Positions 1 to 7,145 of a stretch of 60,486 nucleotides of DNA are shown here, piece after piece. The DNA lies in the NCBI GenBank assembly GCA_026417035.1, contig JAOAEA010000001.1, positions 76,528 through 137,013 of the forward strand. The letters are read 5' to 3'. Below the pieces are notes generated by a model. The model was not told the DNA's origin. It saw only the letters and a program-made list of their open reading frames with translations, and ran no database searches. The stretch is from Burkholderiales bacterium (GTDB taxonomy: Bacteria > Pseudomonadota > Gammaproteobacteria > Burkholderiales > SG8-39). Position numbers and translations under genes: made by a program. The number at the start of each line of letters is the position of its first letter. Within the stretch, counting starts at the first letter, position 1.

Positions 1-44
1 ACGGCCGCGCCGTCCCCGCGTTGCGCCGGGCCCGGCAGGCGAAC

Positions 45-62
45 CGGCCGGGGGCCCGGCCG
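45..62. repeat. Strong GC hairpin downstream of glnA
   Basis: A perfect 8-bp inverted repeat (CGGCCGGG, 2-nt spacer, CCCGGCCG) lies about 70 nt past the glnA stop, in the direction glnA is read. There is no T-run beside it, so it is not a textbook intrinsic terminator, but it could stop or protect the glnA transcript. I see no gene in positions 1-134. Confidence 0.3.
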
Positions 63-134
63 AAGCAGGCGGGCGCGCCGGCAGGACGGGCCGCACCACC
101 GGGACCGGCGCGGCTCGGCCCGTCCGGATCGCGC

Positions 135-1550
135 CTACGAGCTGTAGTACATGTCGAACTCGACCGGGTGCGTGGTCATGCGGAAGCGCGTGACCTCGGC
201 CATCTTGAGCTCGATGTACGCGTCGATCACGTCGTTCGAGAACACCCCGCCGCGCAGCAGGAAGTCGCGGTCCTTGTCGAGGTGGTCGAGCGCCTGGTCG
301 AGCGAGTGGCACACGTTCGGAACCTTCTTCGCCTCTTCCGGCGGCAGGTCGTAGAGGTTCTTGTCGAGCGGGTCGCCGGGGTGGATCTTGTTCTGCACGC
401 CGTCGAGGCCCGCCATCAGCATCGCGGCGAACGCGAGGTACGGGTTCGCCGTCGGATCGGGGAACCGCACCTCGACGCGCCGCGCCTTGTCGCTCGCGAC
501 GAAGGGGATGCGGCAGGCCGCCGAGCGGTTGCGCGCCGAGTACGCGAGGTTGATCGGCGCCTCGAAGCCGGGGACGAGCCGCTTGTAGCTATTGGTGCCG
601 GGGTTGGTGATGGCGTTGAGCGCCCGCGCGTGCTTGATGATCCCGCCGATGTAGTGGAGCGCGAAGTCGGAGAGCCCCGCGTAGCCGTTGCCCGCGAAGA
701 GGTTCTTGCCGTCCTTCCAGACCGACTGGTGCACGTGCATGCCCGAGCCGTTGTCGCCGACCACGGGCTTCGGCATGAACGTCGCCGTCTTGCCGTAGGA
801 GGCGGCGACCATCCACACGGTGTACTTGAGGATCTGCATCCAGTCGGCGCGCTTGACGAGGCTGTTGAACTTCGTGCCGATCTCGTTCTGGCCGGGCGCC
901 GCCACCTCGTGGTGGAACACCTCCACCTCGACGCCCTGCTGCTCGAGCGCGAGCGCGATCGCGTTGCGGATGTCCTGGTGCGAATCGACCGGCGGAACCG
1001 GGAAGTAGCCCCCCTTCGCCGGGGCGCGGTGGCCCATGTTGCCGCCCTCGTACTCCTTGCCGGTGGACCACGGCGCCTCCTCGGAGTCGATCTTGAAGAA
1101 GCTGCCCTGCATCTCGACGCTCCAGCGCACGCCGTCGAAGATGAAGAACTCGGGCTCGGGGCCGAAGTACGCGACGTCGCCCAGGCCGGTGGACTTCAGA
1201 TAAGCCTCGGCGGCCTTCGCGATCGAGCGCGGGTCGCGCGGGTAGGGCTTCATGTCCGAGGGCTCGATGACGTCGCAGCTGATGTTGAGCGTCGCCTCGT
1301 CGGTGAACGGGTCCATGCGGGCGCTGTCGGCGTCGGGCATGAGCAGCATGTCGGAGGCCTCGATGCCCTTCCATCCCGCGATCGAGGAGCCGTCGAAGGC
1401 GTGGCCGTGCTCGAACTTGTCCATCGTGAACTGGCGGGAGGGCACCTGGACGTGCTGCTCCTTGCCCTTGGTGTCGGTGAAGCGGAGGTCCACGAACTTG
1501 ACCTCCTTCTCCTTGATCATCTTGAGAACGTCGTTCGGCGACAGGGCCAT
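135..1550 (-). CDS. glnA: Type I glutamine synthetase
   Basis: Glutamine synthetase joins ammonia to glutamate using ATP and is the main entry of ammonia into cytoplasmic metabolism. The 471-residue length is normal for the dodecameric GSI-beta type. Seen: the substrate-binding loop region [12 protein letters not shown], the [12 protein letters not shown] segment, and NLYDLPPEE with its tyrosine near residue 400, which corresponds to the adenylylation tyrosine (Tyr397 in enteric enzymes). Adenylylation by GlnE is therefore expected. The start has a good ribosome site (TAGGAGA, about 7 nt upstream). A sigma54 promoter and an NtrC-like site lie upstream, so nitrogen limitation should induce it. 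No ntrBC genes follow inside the window. Identification is secure. Confidence 0.97.
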   Translation of the reverse strand: MALSPNDVLKMIKEKEVKFVDLRFTDTKGKEQHVQVPSRQFTMDKFEHGHAFDGSSIAGWKGIEASDMLLMPDADSARMDPFTDEATLNISCDVIEPSDMKPYPRDPRSIAKAAEAYLKSTGLGDVAYFGPEPEFFIFDGVRWSVEMQGSFFKIDSEEAPWSTGKEYEGGNMGHRAPAKGGYFPVPPVDSHQDIRNAIALALEQQGVEVEVFHHEVAAPGQNEIGTKFNSLVKRADWMQILKYTVWMVAASYGKTATFMPKPVVGDNGSGMHVHQSVWKDGKNLFAGNGYAGLSDFALHYIGGIIKHARALNAITNPGTNSYKRLVPGFEAPINLAYSARNRSAACRIPFVASDKARRVEVRFPDPTANPYLAFAAMLMAGLDGVQNKIHPGDPLDKNLYDLPPEEAKKVPNVCHSLDQALDHLDKDRDFLLRGGVFSNDVIDAYIELKMAEVTRFRMTTHPVEFDMYYSS

Positions 1551-1614
1551 GTTTTTCTCCTAGAGCTGGAAAGGCGGGACGAATCCCTCGGGGTGAAGAA
1601 TGCGCGGCGGGTAT

Positions 1615-1630
1615 TGCAGAAAGCATGCCA
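1615..1630 (-). promoter_or_regulatory. Sigma54 promoter of glnA
   Basis: Read on the minus strand the sequence is TGGCATGCTTTCTGCA, with GG and GC separated by exactly 10 nt, as in the -24/-12 class. It differs from the consensus TGGCACG-N4-TTGCW at two positions. The predicted start of transcription is near 1604, leaving a leader of about 54 nt before the glnA ATG. Confidence 0.7.
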
Positions 1631-1692
1631 CCGGCGGTCCGGCGCTATCCCACTGAGGCGCAAGAGGAATCCCCGCCGCCGATCGAAGGGTC

Positions 1693-1709
1693 CGCACCAT
1701 TATAGTGCG
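1693..1709 (-). promoter_or_regulatory. Putative NtrC-binding site upstream of glnA
   Basis: On the minus strand the site reads CGCACTATAATGGTGCG. It has the GCACYA-N3-TGGTGC dyad that I recall for NtrC sites and is nearly identical to an enteric glnA site as remembered. Its centre is about 97 nt upstream of the predicted sigma54 start, a normal enhancer distance. Confidence 0.65.
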
Positions 1710-1846
1710 GTGCCTTCCGGATCGCACCGTCATGAGGCGCGACGCCCCAAGCCTGGGCCCGCATAGCGAGGAGCCGGAGCGCGCCACGCGCGTCGCGCCG
1801 CCCGCCGTCGATATACTGCGGCGCGTCATACCTACTTCACCGCACC

Positions 1847-2302
1847 ATGGAGAAACCCGAAACGATCCTCGCCCGCGCCGCCGAGCGCGCGCGGCACAAG
1901 GACCTGCCCTACGCCGGTGCGCTCACGCCCAAGGAGGCGCACGCACTGCTCCAGCAGGTGCCGGGCGCACGGATCGTGGACGTGCGCACGAAGGCCGAGT
2001 GGGACTGGGTCGGGCGCGTGCCGGGCGCGACGCTCGTCGAGTGGAACACCTGGCCGGGCGGCGCGCGCAACCCGCGGTTCGCCGAAGAGCTGCGAGCGCA
2101 GGTGCCCGAGACCGACGCGCCGCTCATGTTCCTCTGCCGCAGCGGCGGGCGTTCGCACTTCGCAGCCGCCGTCGCGACGCAGCTCGGCTACGCGAACGCC
2201 TTCAACGTCCTCGAGGGCTTCGAGGGTGACAAGGACGCCGCCGGCCACCGTGGCACCGTGGGCGGCTGGAAGGTGGCGGGGCTCCCTTGGGAGCAGGGCT
2301 AG
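1847..2302 (+). CDS. Rhodanese-like domain protein
   Basis: A single rhodanese domain of 151 residues. Rhodaneses carry a persulfide on a catalytic cysteine and transfer sulfane sulfur to thiophilic acceptors; the physiological acceptor is unknown here. The active-site loop is CRSGGRS, with cysteine as the first residue, so the protein should be catalytically competent. The N-terminal 30 residues are basic and lack a signal peptide, so it is probably cytoplasmic. It is divergent from glnA. A TATACT hexamer at 1812-1817 could be its -10 box. The stop codon at 2300-2302 is followed at once by a dispersed repeat. Whether it joins the sulfur or cyanate chemistry nearby is open. Confidence 0.85.
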   Translation: MEKPETILARAAERARHKDLPYAGALTPKEAHALLQQVPGARIVDVRTKAEWDWVGRVPGATLVEWNTWPGGARNPRFAEELRAQVPETDAPLMFLCRSGGRSHFAAAVATQLGYANAFNVLEGFEGDKDAAGHRGTVGGWKVAGLPWEQG

Positions 2303-2419
2303 CAGGGTGTCGAGAATGGGGGACACATCCCCTTGACCCCCTGATTCATGGGGCTGCTGCAGAACGCTTGCCTCTCGAGCGCGCCGATCGTCGTCGCCGC
2401 CGGAGAGTGCCCGGAAGCG
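2303..2419 (+). repeat. Post-stop repeat, copy A
   Basis: The copy begins with CAGGGTGTCG directly after the rhodanese stop and contains GGGGACACATCCCC and a CCCC...GGGG dyad. It aligns over about 120 bp with copy B at 4188, including CTCGAGCGCGCCG and GGAGAGTGCC blocks near its end. The two copies are in the same orientation and bracket the sigma54 activator gene. I see no protein coding in it. Confidence 0.7.
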
Positions 2420-2579
2420 TTCCCCGACAGCCCTTTCAGGGGCGGCCGCCAACGACCGGCGGCGTGCTGCCGCCGCTGCGCGCGCGGACGGTTTGCGCGG
2501 CGCGTGGCGCGCGGCCGCGGGTGGCACGGATGGTGCTGAGCCGGGGGCGAGCGCGCCCGCGCGCGCATCGCCCTGACGC

Positions 2580-4187
2580 ATGTCGACGCCCACGACCGAA
2601 CGAAGCCGCGCGAGCCCGAGCCGCTGGGCCGAGCACGAGTCGCTCCTCGTGCGCGAAGTGCTCAAGCGGCTGGGGCGCAGCCTCGACCCGGCCGACGCCG
2701 TCCGCGAGATGCTGCACCTCCTCTCGGAGCTCCTCGGCCTCAACCGCGGGCGCGTGTTGCTCTACGACGCCGAGGCGGACGCGCTCGTCATCCGCTACGC
2801 CTACGGCCTGACGCAGGCCGAGATCCGCCGTGGACGCTTCGCCCCCGGCGAAGGCGTGACCGGCCGGGTGTTCCGCACGCGCGAGCCGGCGATCGTGCAG
2901 GACATCGACGCCGAGCCGGCGTTCCTCTGCCGCACCGTCGAGCGGAGCCGCCTGCCGCAGGAGACGGTCGCCTACATCGCGCTGCCGATCGAGAGCGACG
3001 GGCGCGTCGTCGGCGTGCTCGGCGTGCACCGGCTGCGGCGGCGCGACCGAGCCCTCGCGGACGACCTCGCCATCCTGCGCATGGTCGCCACGCTCGTCGG
3101 CCAGGTGCTGCAGATCCGGCGGCTGGTCGAGCGCGAGACCGCGGCGCTCGCCACCGAGAACCGCGCGCTGAAGGCCGCCCTCGAGCGCGCCGGGGCCGCG
3201 GCCCGGGCGTCGGGCATCGTCGGCGACTCGCCTCGCGTGCTCGCCGCGCTCGCCGCGATCGAGCGCGTCGCGCCCACCGACGCGAGCGTGCTGCTCCTCG
3301 GCGAGTCGGGAACCGGAAAGGAGCTCTTCGCGCGCGCGCTGCACCTCCTCTCGCCGCGGCGCGACCGCCCGTTCGTCAAGGTGAACTGCGCGGCGATCCC
3401 GGACGCGCTGTTCGAGTCGGAGCTCTTCGGGCACGAGAAGGGCGCGTTCACCGGCGCGACCGCGGCGCGCCCCGGGAAGTTCGAGCTCGCCGACGGCGGC
3501 ACGCTCTTCCTCGACGAGGTCGGGGAGCTGCCGCTGGCGATGCAGGCGAAGCTCCTGCGCGCGCTGCAGGAGCGCGTGGTCGAGCGCGTCGGCGCGACGC
3601 GCGAGCGGCGCGTGGACGTGCGCATCGTCGCGGCGACCAACCGCGACCTGCAGGGCCTCGTCTCCGCGGGCAGCTTCCGGCTCGACCTGTTCTACCGGCT
3701 GAACGTGGTCCCGGTCACGCTCCCGGCGCTGCGCGAGCGCCCCGACGACGTGCGCGCGCTCGCGCGCCACTTCGCGAGCCGCCTGAACCAGGCGTACCAG
3801 CGCAACGTGACGCTCTCGCAGGGCGCGGTCGAGGCGCTCGCGCGCTTCCCCTGGCCGGGCAACGTGCGCCAGCTCGCGAACGTGCTCGAGCGCATCGTGC
3901 TGCTCAACGACTCCGGCGTGGTCGGTGCCGGCGAAGTCGAGCGCGTGCTCGCGGCCGAGTCGCGCACCGTCGGCGCGGAGAGCGCCGCGCCGCGTCCCGC
4001 CGAGGAGCCGGCACGCTTCGGGCGCTACCGCGCGGTGTCGGCGGGCGATCGCGACCGCATCGAGAACGCGCTCGCCGCGACCCGCGGCAACAAGTCGGCC
4101 GCGGCGCAACACCTCGGCATGACGCTGCGCCAGCTCGAGTACCGGATCAAGCAGCTCGGCATCGATCCCGCCCGGCACCGTCGCTGA
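2580..4187 (+). CDS. Sigma54-dependent activator, GAF-AAA-Fis type (NifA/FhlA-like)
   Basis: A bacterial enhancer-binding protein of 535 residues that remodels sigma54 RNA polymerase by ATP hydrolysis. Domain order: GAF sensor (about 35-185), a short helical linker, AAA+ domain with Walker A GESGTGKE near 241, the sigma54-contacting GAFTGA loop near 288 and Walker B LFLDEVGE near 307, then a Fis-type helix-turn-helix at about 497-530 ending [12 protein letters not shown]. There is no receiver domain, so a small ligand or partner protein probably signals through GAF. Sigma54 promoters sit before the next two operons, making it their likely activator. It is not evidence of nitrogen fixation: no nif gene is present. 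It lies between two copies of a direct repeat. Confidence 0.9.
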   Translation: MSTPTTERSRASPSRWAEHESLLVREVLKRLGRSLDPADAVREMLHLLSELLGLNRGRVLLYDAEADALVIRYAYGLTQAEIRRGRFAPGEGVTGRVFRTREPAIVQDIDAEPAFLCRTVERSRLPQETVAYIALPIESDGRVVGVLGVHRLRRRDRALADDLAILRMVATLVGQVLQIRRLVERETAALATENRALKAALERAGAAARASGIVGDSPRVLAALAAIERVAPTDASVLLLGESGTGKELFARALHLLSPRRDRPFVKVNCAAIPDALFESELFGHEKGAFTGATAARPGKFELADGGTLFLDEVGELPLAMQAKLLRALQERVVERVGATRERRVDVRIVAATNRDLQGLVSAGSFRLDLFYRLNVVPVTLPALRERPDDVRALARHFASRLNQAYQRNVTLSQGAVEALARFPWPGNVRQLANVLERIVLLNDSGVVGAGEVERVLAAESRTVGAESAAPRPAEEPARFGRYRAVSAGDRDRIENALAATRGNKSAAAQHLGMTLRQLEYRIKQLGIDPARHRR

Positions 4188-4306
4188 CAGGGTGTCGGAG
4201 AAGGGGAACACATCCCCTCGAGCCCCTCGTTCAGGGGCTGCCGAAAACAGCCGTCGTCTCGAGCGCGCCGCGCGCCGTCGCGGTCGGAGAGTGCCGGGAA
4301 GTGCTC
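4188..4306 (+). repeat. Post-stop repeat, copy B
   Basis: It starts at the base after the activator's stop codon with CAGGGTGTCGG and aligns with copy A. It can fold as GGGG-aacacat-CCCC followed by a better hairpin, AGCCCCT-CGTTC-AGGGGCT (4221-4227 with 4233-4239). The rest of the 4188-4549 gap holds an operator-like palindrome and a sigma54 promoter; I see no gene in it. Confidence 0.7.
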
Positions 4307-4329
4307 GTTCGATAGCCCGGCCCGGCGAA

Positions 4330-4371
4330 TGTCGACAATCCCCTGGATTGTCGACACAGGCCGGTCGACAA
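4330..4371 (+). promoter_or_regulatory. Palindromic enhancer-like site (TGTCGACA x2 plus a variant)
   Basis: A perfect 10-bp inverted repeat, TGTCGACAAT (4330-4339) and ATTGTCGACA (4347-4356) with a 7-nt spacer, is followed by a third GGTCGACA at 4363-4370. Each TGTCGACA is itself a palindrome. The centre lies about 140 nt upstream of the predicted sigma54 start, typical of an upstream activator site. The likely ligand is the adjacent sigma54 activator (inference). Confidence 0.6.
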
Positions 4372-4457
4372 AGGATCTTTCGGGCCGCGGGATTCCCGCC
4401 GCTGCGTCGCCCCTAACGCCCTGACTCCGCGCGCGAAAGCGCTGCTCGCGCGGACGC

Positions 4458-4473
4458 TGGCACGCGCCTCGCA
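4458..4473 (+). promoter_or_regulatory. Sigma54 promoter of the OsmC-flavoprotein-rubredoxin operon
   Basis: TGGCACGCGCCTCGCA matches TGGCACG-N4-TTGCW at all but one defined position and has the invariant GG-N10-GC spacing. Transcription would start near 4484, some 66 nt before the OsmC-like ATG. Confidence 0.75.
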
Positions 4474-4549
4474 TTAGCGGACCGGGAGTGCGCATCGTCG
4501 CGAGCCGCAGCGATGCGCGTAACGACCCCGAACGACGAGGAGCCTGCCC

Positions 4550-5104
4550 ATGAACGACGTCGCCGCCCCGCCGAAGCCCGCGGCCAAGGTGTATCTCAAG
4601 CCGATCGACAAGGAGGGCCTCGCCGCCTTCGCCAAGAAGGGCCGCGAGAACCCGGGCGCCCGCGGGACCATGAAGGCGCACACCGTCGCCGACGGCCAGT
4701 TCCGCAACCTCACTTACATCGGTGCGCACGCGCCGGTGGTCGTGGACGAGCCGCTGCACCTCTTCGGGCAGGACACGGCGCCCGCGCCCTCGGAAGTCCT
4801 GCTCGCGGCGCTCGGCGCCTGCCTCTCGGTGGGCGTCCAGGCCGTCGCGACGTGGAAGGGCGTGCCGATCAGCAAGCTCGAGCTCTACCTCGAAGGCGAC
4901 ATCGGCAACCCCGCCGCCTGGGGCGCGGGCGGCGCCGACAAGACGCCCCCGGAGATGGGCTTCCAGGCGGTGCGGGTGCAAGTCGTCCTCGAGGCGGACG
5001 CGCCGCGCGAGGTGCTCGACGAGATCGTGCGGCACGCGAACTTCTATTCGCCAGTCGCGAACAGCTACCGCAACCCGATCCCGATGACCGTCTCGCTCGC
5101 CTGA
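4550..5104 (+). CDS. OsmC family protein lacking the second cysteine
   Basis: OsmC/Ohr proteins are dimeric thiol peroxidases that reduce organic hydroperoxides using two cysteines. This 184-residue protein has the family helix with one cysteine (LGACLSVG, Cys91). Where the family normally has the resolving cysteine in a CPV-type motif, it reads SPVANSY, with Ser167. Classical two-cysteine peroxidase chemistry is therefore unlikely; a one-cysteine or binding role is possible. It is the first gene after a sigma54 promoter and is followed at 46 nt by a flavoprotein gene, so it probably protects or assists that oxidative chemistry (inference). Confidence 0.85.
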   Translation: MNDVAAPPKPAAKVYLKPIDKEGLAAFAKKGRENPGARGTMKAHTVADGQFRNLTYIGAHAPVVVDEPLHLFGQDTAPAPSEVLLAALGACLSVGVQAVATWKGVPISKLELYLEGDIGNPAAWGAGGADKTPPEMGFQAVRVQVVLEADAPREVLDEIVRHANFYSPVANSYRNPIPMTVSLA

Positions 5105-5150
5105 GCGCGCGGCCCCGGCACGCCGGGGCCGCTCCATTGAGGAGCATCCG

Positions 5151-6305
5151 ATGTCCGCCGTTCTCGCCCCGCGGCCCGCCGCCGCAGCCGATCCGCTCGC
5201 CGCGATCCGCGACCTCGTGCGCCGCGAGCTCGCTCCGAAGGTGATCGACATCGACACGAAAGCCGAATACCCGGAGGCGTTCCTGCGCGCGCTCGGACGC
5301 GCCGGGGGCTTCGCCGGCGCCGTGTCGCCCGGGCACGGCGGCAACGGCCGCGGCCTCGTCCACACGATCGGCGTCATGGAGGAGGTCGCGAAGACCTGCC
5401 TTTCCACGGGCTTCCTCGTCTGGTGCCAGACCGCGGTCGCGCGCTACATCGAGCTCTCCGACAACGACGCGGCGAAGCGCGCCTACCTGCCGCGCCTCGC
5501 GACGGGCGAGCTCCTCGGCGGCACCGGGCTCTCCAACACCATGAAGTCGAGCGACGAGATCGAGGCGTACCGCCTCACGGCGGAGCGCGTCGCCGGCGGC
5601 TATGTCGTGAACGGCGTGCTGCCCTGGGTCTCGAACCTCGGGCCGGGCCACGTGTTCGTCACCGGATGCCCCGTCGCCGGCGAAGACGGCCTCGCGTTCC
5701 TGGTGGTCGAGTGCGCGGCCCCGGACTTCAAGCTCGTGGAGTGCGCGCACTTCGTCGCGCTGGACGGCACGCGGACGCTCGCCTGCCACTTCAAGGACAC
5801 GTTCATCCCGGAGGCGCGCGTGCTCGCGCACCCGGGCGCGTCCGCCGCCTATCTGCGGCGCATCAAACCGGGGATGATCCTCGCGCAGATGGGCATGGGG
5901 CTCGGCCTCGTCGATGCCTGCGCCGAGATGATGCGGCAGTCGAACCGCACCCACGCGCACGTCAACGCGTTCCTCGACGACCAGGCCGACGACGTCGAGT
6001 CCGCGCTTGCCGCCGCCCGGGACGCGACCTACGCGCTCGCGGCAGCGCTCGACGCCGACCCGTCCGCCGACGTGGTGCTCGACGTCCTGAAGCTGCGGCT
6101 CGCCGGCGGCGAGCTCGCCCTGCGCGCTGCCAACGCGGCGCTCCTGCACATGGGCGCCAAGGGCTACCTGCTGCGCAGCCCCGCCCAGCGCCGGCTGCGC
6201 GAGGCCTACTTCATCGCGATCGTCACGCCAGCCACCAAGCACCTGCGCAAGGAGATCGCGCGCCTCGAGGCGCGGGGTGCGCATCCCGCGGGAGCGGCGG
6301 CGTGA
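5151..6305 (+). CDS. Acyl-CoA dehydrogenase-fold flavoprotein
   Basis: This 384-residue protein has the three-part acyl-CoA dehydrogenase layout: N-terminal helical domain, central beta domain (VVNGVLPWVSNLG) and C-terminal helices ending LRKEIARLEARG. The family holds beta-oxidation dehydrogenases and also flavin monooxygenases such as the SfnC/DszC/IBAH group. Genetic context favours the latter: there is no CoA-ligase, hydratase or thiolase, and the operon contains a rubredoxin and a sigma54 promoter. The substrate cannot be told from sequence. A good ribosome site (TTGAGGAG) precedes the ATG. Its stop overlaps the start of the next gene (GTGA). Confidence 0.75.
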   Translation: MSAVLAPRPAAAADPLAAIRDLVRRELAPKVIDIDTKAEYPEAFLRALGRAGGFAGAVSPGHGGNGRGLVHTIGVMEEVAKTCLSTGFLVWCQTAVARYIELSDNDAAKRAYLPRLATGELLGGTGLSNTMKSSDEIEAYRLTAERVAGGYVVNGVLPWVSNLGPGHVFVTGCPVAGEDGLAFLVVECAAPDFKLVECAHFVALDGTRTLACHFKDTFIPEARVLAHPGASAAYLRRIKPGMILAQMGMGLGLVDACAEMMRQSNRTHAHVNAFLDDQADDVESALAAARDATYALAAALDADPSADVVLDVLKLRLAGGELALRAANAALLHMGAKGYLLRSPAQRRLREAYFIAIVTPATKHLRKEIARLEARGAHPAGAAA

Positions 6306-6688
6306 TCACCCAGAGCTTCGACCTGCCGGTCGACGAGGTCGTCGCGAAGCTCGTCGCCGCGATCGCCGCGGCGCCGCTCGCACTGGTGGCGCACATCAAC
6401 GGCCAGGCGAACGCGGCCAAGCGGGGCATCGCCGTGCCGGCCGACCAGATCCTCGAGGTGTTCCGCCCCGACCTCGCGGTGCGGGTCTGGGAAGCCGACA
6501 AGCGCGCCGGCATCGAGATCCCGCTGCGCATCCACGTGTACGAAGCCGACGGCCGGGCCGTGGTCGCGCACCGGCCGCCCGCCGAGGTGTTCGCGCGCTA
6601 CGGCAACGCGCGCCTCGACGAAATCTCGCGCGACCTCGCGCCGCTCTTCGAGCGCGTGTTCGCACCGCTCCAGCCCCACGCGAGGTAG
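6302..6688 (+). CDS. DUF302-like small protein
   Basis: A 128-residue cytoplasmic protein starting at a GTG that overlaps the upstream stop as GTGA, so translation is probably coupled. The N-terminal half (SFDLPVDEVVAKLVAAI) and the phrase VFRPDLAVRVWEAD fit the DUF302 fold, a small alpha/beta domain of unknown function. I do not see signal peptide, cysteines or membrane segments. The operon position between a flavoprotein and a rubredoxin suggests an accessory role. The family assignment is from pattern memory and moderate. Confidence 0.65.
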   Translation: MITQSFDLPVDEVVAKLVAAIAAAPLALVAHINGQANAAKRGIAVPADQILEVFRPDLAVRVWEADKRAGIEIPLRIHVYEADGRAVVAHRPPAEVFARYGNARLDEISRDLAPLFERVFAPLQPHAR

Positions 6689-6691
6689 CCG

Positions 6692-6883
6692 ATGACCGCG
6701 ACGCTCGCCGACACCACCACCCGGCAATGGGTCTGCAAGGTCTGCGGGTGGGTCTACGACGAGGCCGCGGGCGCACCCGAGCACGGCATCGCGCCCGGGA
6801 CGCGGCTCGCGGACCTGCCGGCGGACTGGTACTGCCCCGAGTGCGGCGTCACCAAGGCGGACTTCGAGCCGCTGGAGTTCTGA
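6692..6883 (+). CDS. Rubredoxin
   Basis: A 63-residue one-iron electron carrier. Both metal-binding knuckles are present, CKVCG and CPECG, with the usual aromatic residues (WVYDEAAG, WYCPECG). Rubredoxins pass single electrons to oxygenases or peroxide-reducing enzymes. It starts 3 nt after the preceding stop, the fourth gene of a tight operon, and is the likely redox partner of the flavoprotein encoded two genes upstream. No rubredoxin reductase is in the window. Confidence 0.95.
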   Translation: MTATLADTTTRQWVCKVCGWVYDEAAGAPEHGIAPGTRLADLPADWYCPECGVTKADFEPLEF

Positions 6884-7089
6884 AGCGGCGACCGCCGATG
6901 CGCGCAGCCGGAAACCCGAAGCGCGACGGCGGCGCGCCTGCGCGTGGTGCACGGCGCACCAACGGCGTGCCGGCGCGCGTGATGCCCGCCACGCGCGCGG
7001 CGCTCTTCGCAGCGAAGCGTCGGCGTCGCGCCTCGACGCTTGCCCGCACCGCCGGCATCCGCATCGGGCGCACGCCGCTCGCGCGCCCC
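6884..7089. other. Regulatory region before the cyanate operon with inverted repeats
   Basis: This 206-nt stretch has no supported gene. It holds three dyads: TGGTGC-N5-GCACCA (6945-6961), CTTCGC-A-GCGAAG (7005-7017) and AAGCGTCG-N11-CGACGCTT (7015-7022 with 7034-7041). The last is centred about 88 nt upstream of the predicted sigma54 start and is the best enhancer candidate. None repeats the TGTCGACA motif seen at 4330. Confidence 0.45.
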
Positions 7090-7105
7090 TGGCACGTTTG
7101 CTGCT
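7090..7105 (+). promoter_or_regulatory. Sigma54 promoter of the cyanate transport-cyanase operon
   Basis: TGGCACGTTTGCTGCT has the full TGGCACG -24 element, GG-N10-GC spacing, and one mismatch in the -12 element (CTGC for TTGC). The predicted start is near 7116, 30 nt before the binding-protein ATG. Confidence 0.75.
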
Positions 7106-7145
7106 GAGAGCGTCCCGTCAGCGTTTCTTCCCAGGAGCCCTCGCG

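Noticed and set aside
21..1766. Long plus-strand open frame opposite glnA
   Set aside because: glnA is unambiguous on the minus strand; the plus frame gives a repetitive valine/arginine/glutamate protein with no motif.
2580..4187. Activator as evidence of nitrogen fixation (NifA)
   Set aside because: Similarity to NifA is shared by many GAF-AAA-Fis activators, no nif gene is present, and no TGT-N10-ACA site was seen at the target promoters.
4192..4416. Small plus-strand open frame in the gap after the activator
   Set aside because: It spans the repeat and the palindromic operator, has no ribosome site and no family pattern.
6945..6961. TGGTGC-N5-GCACCA as an NtrC site for the cyanate operon
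   Set aside because: The half-sites are in the opposite order to the NtrC dyad (GCACCA...TGGTGC), so binding is doubtful; reported only as a dyad.
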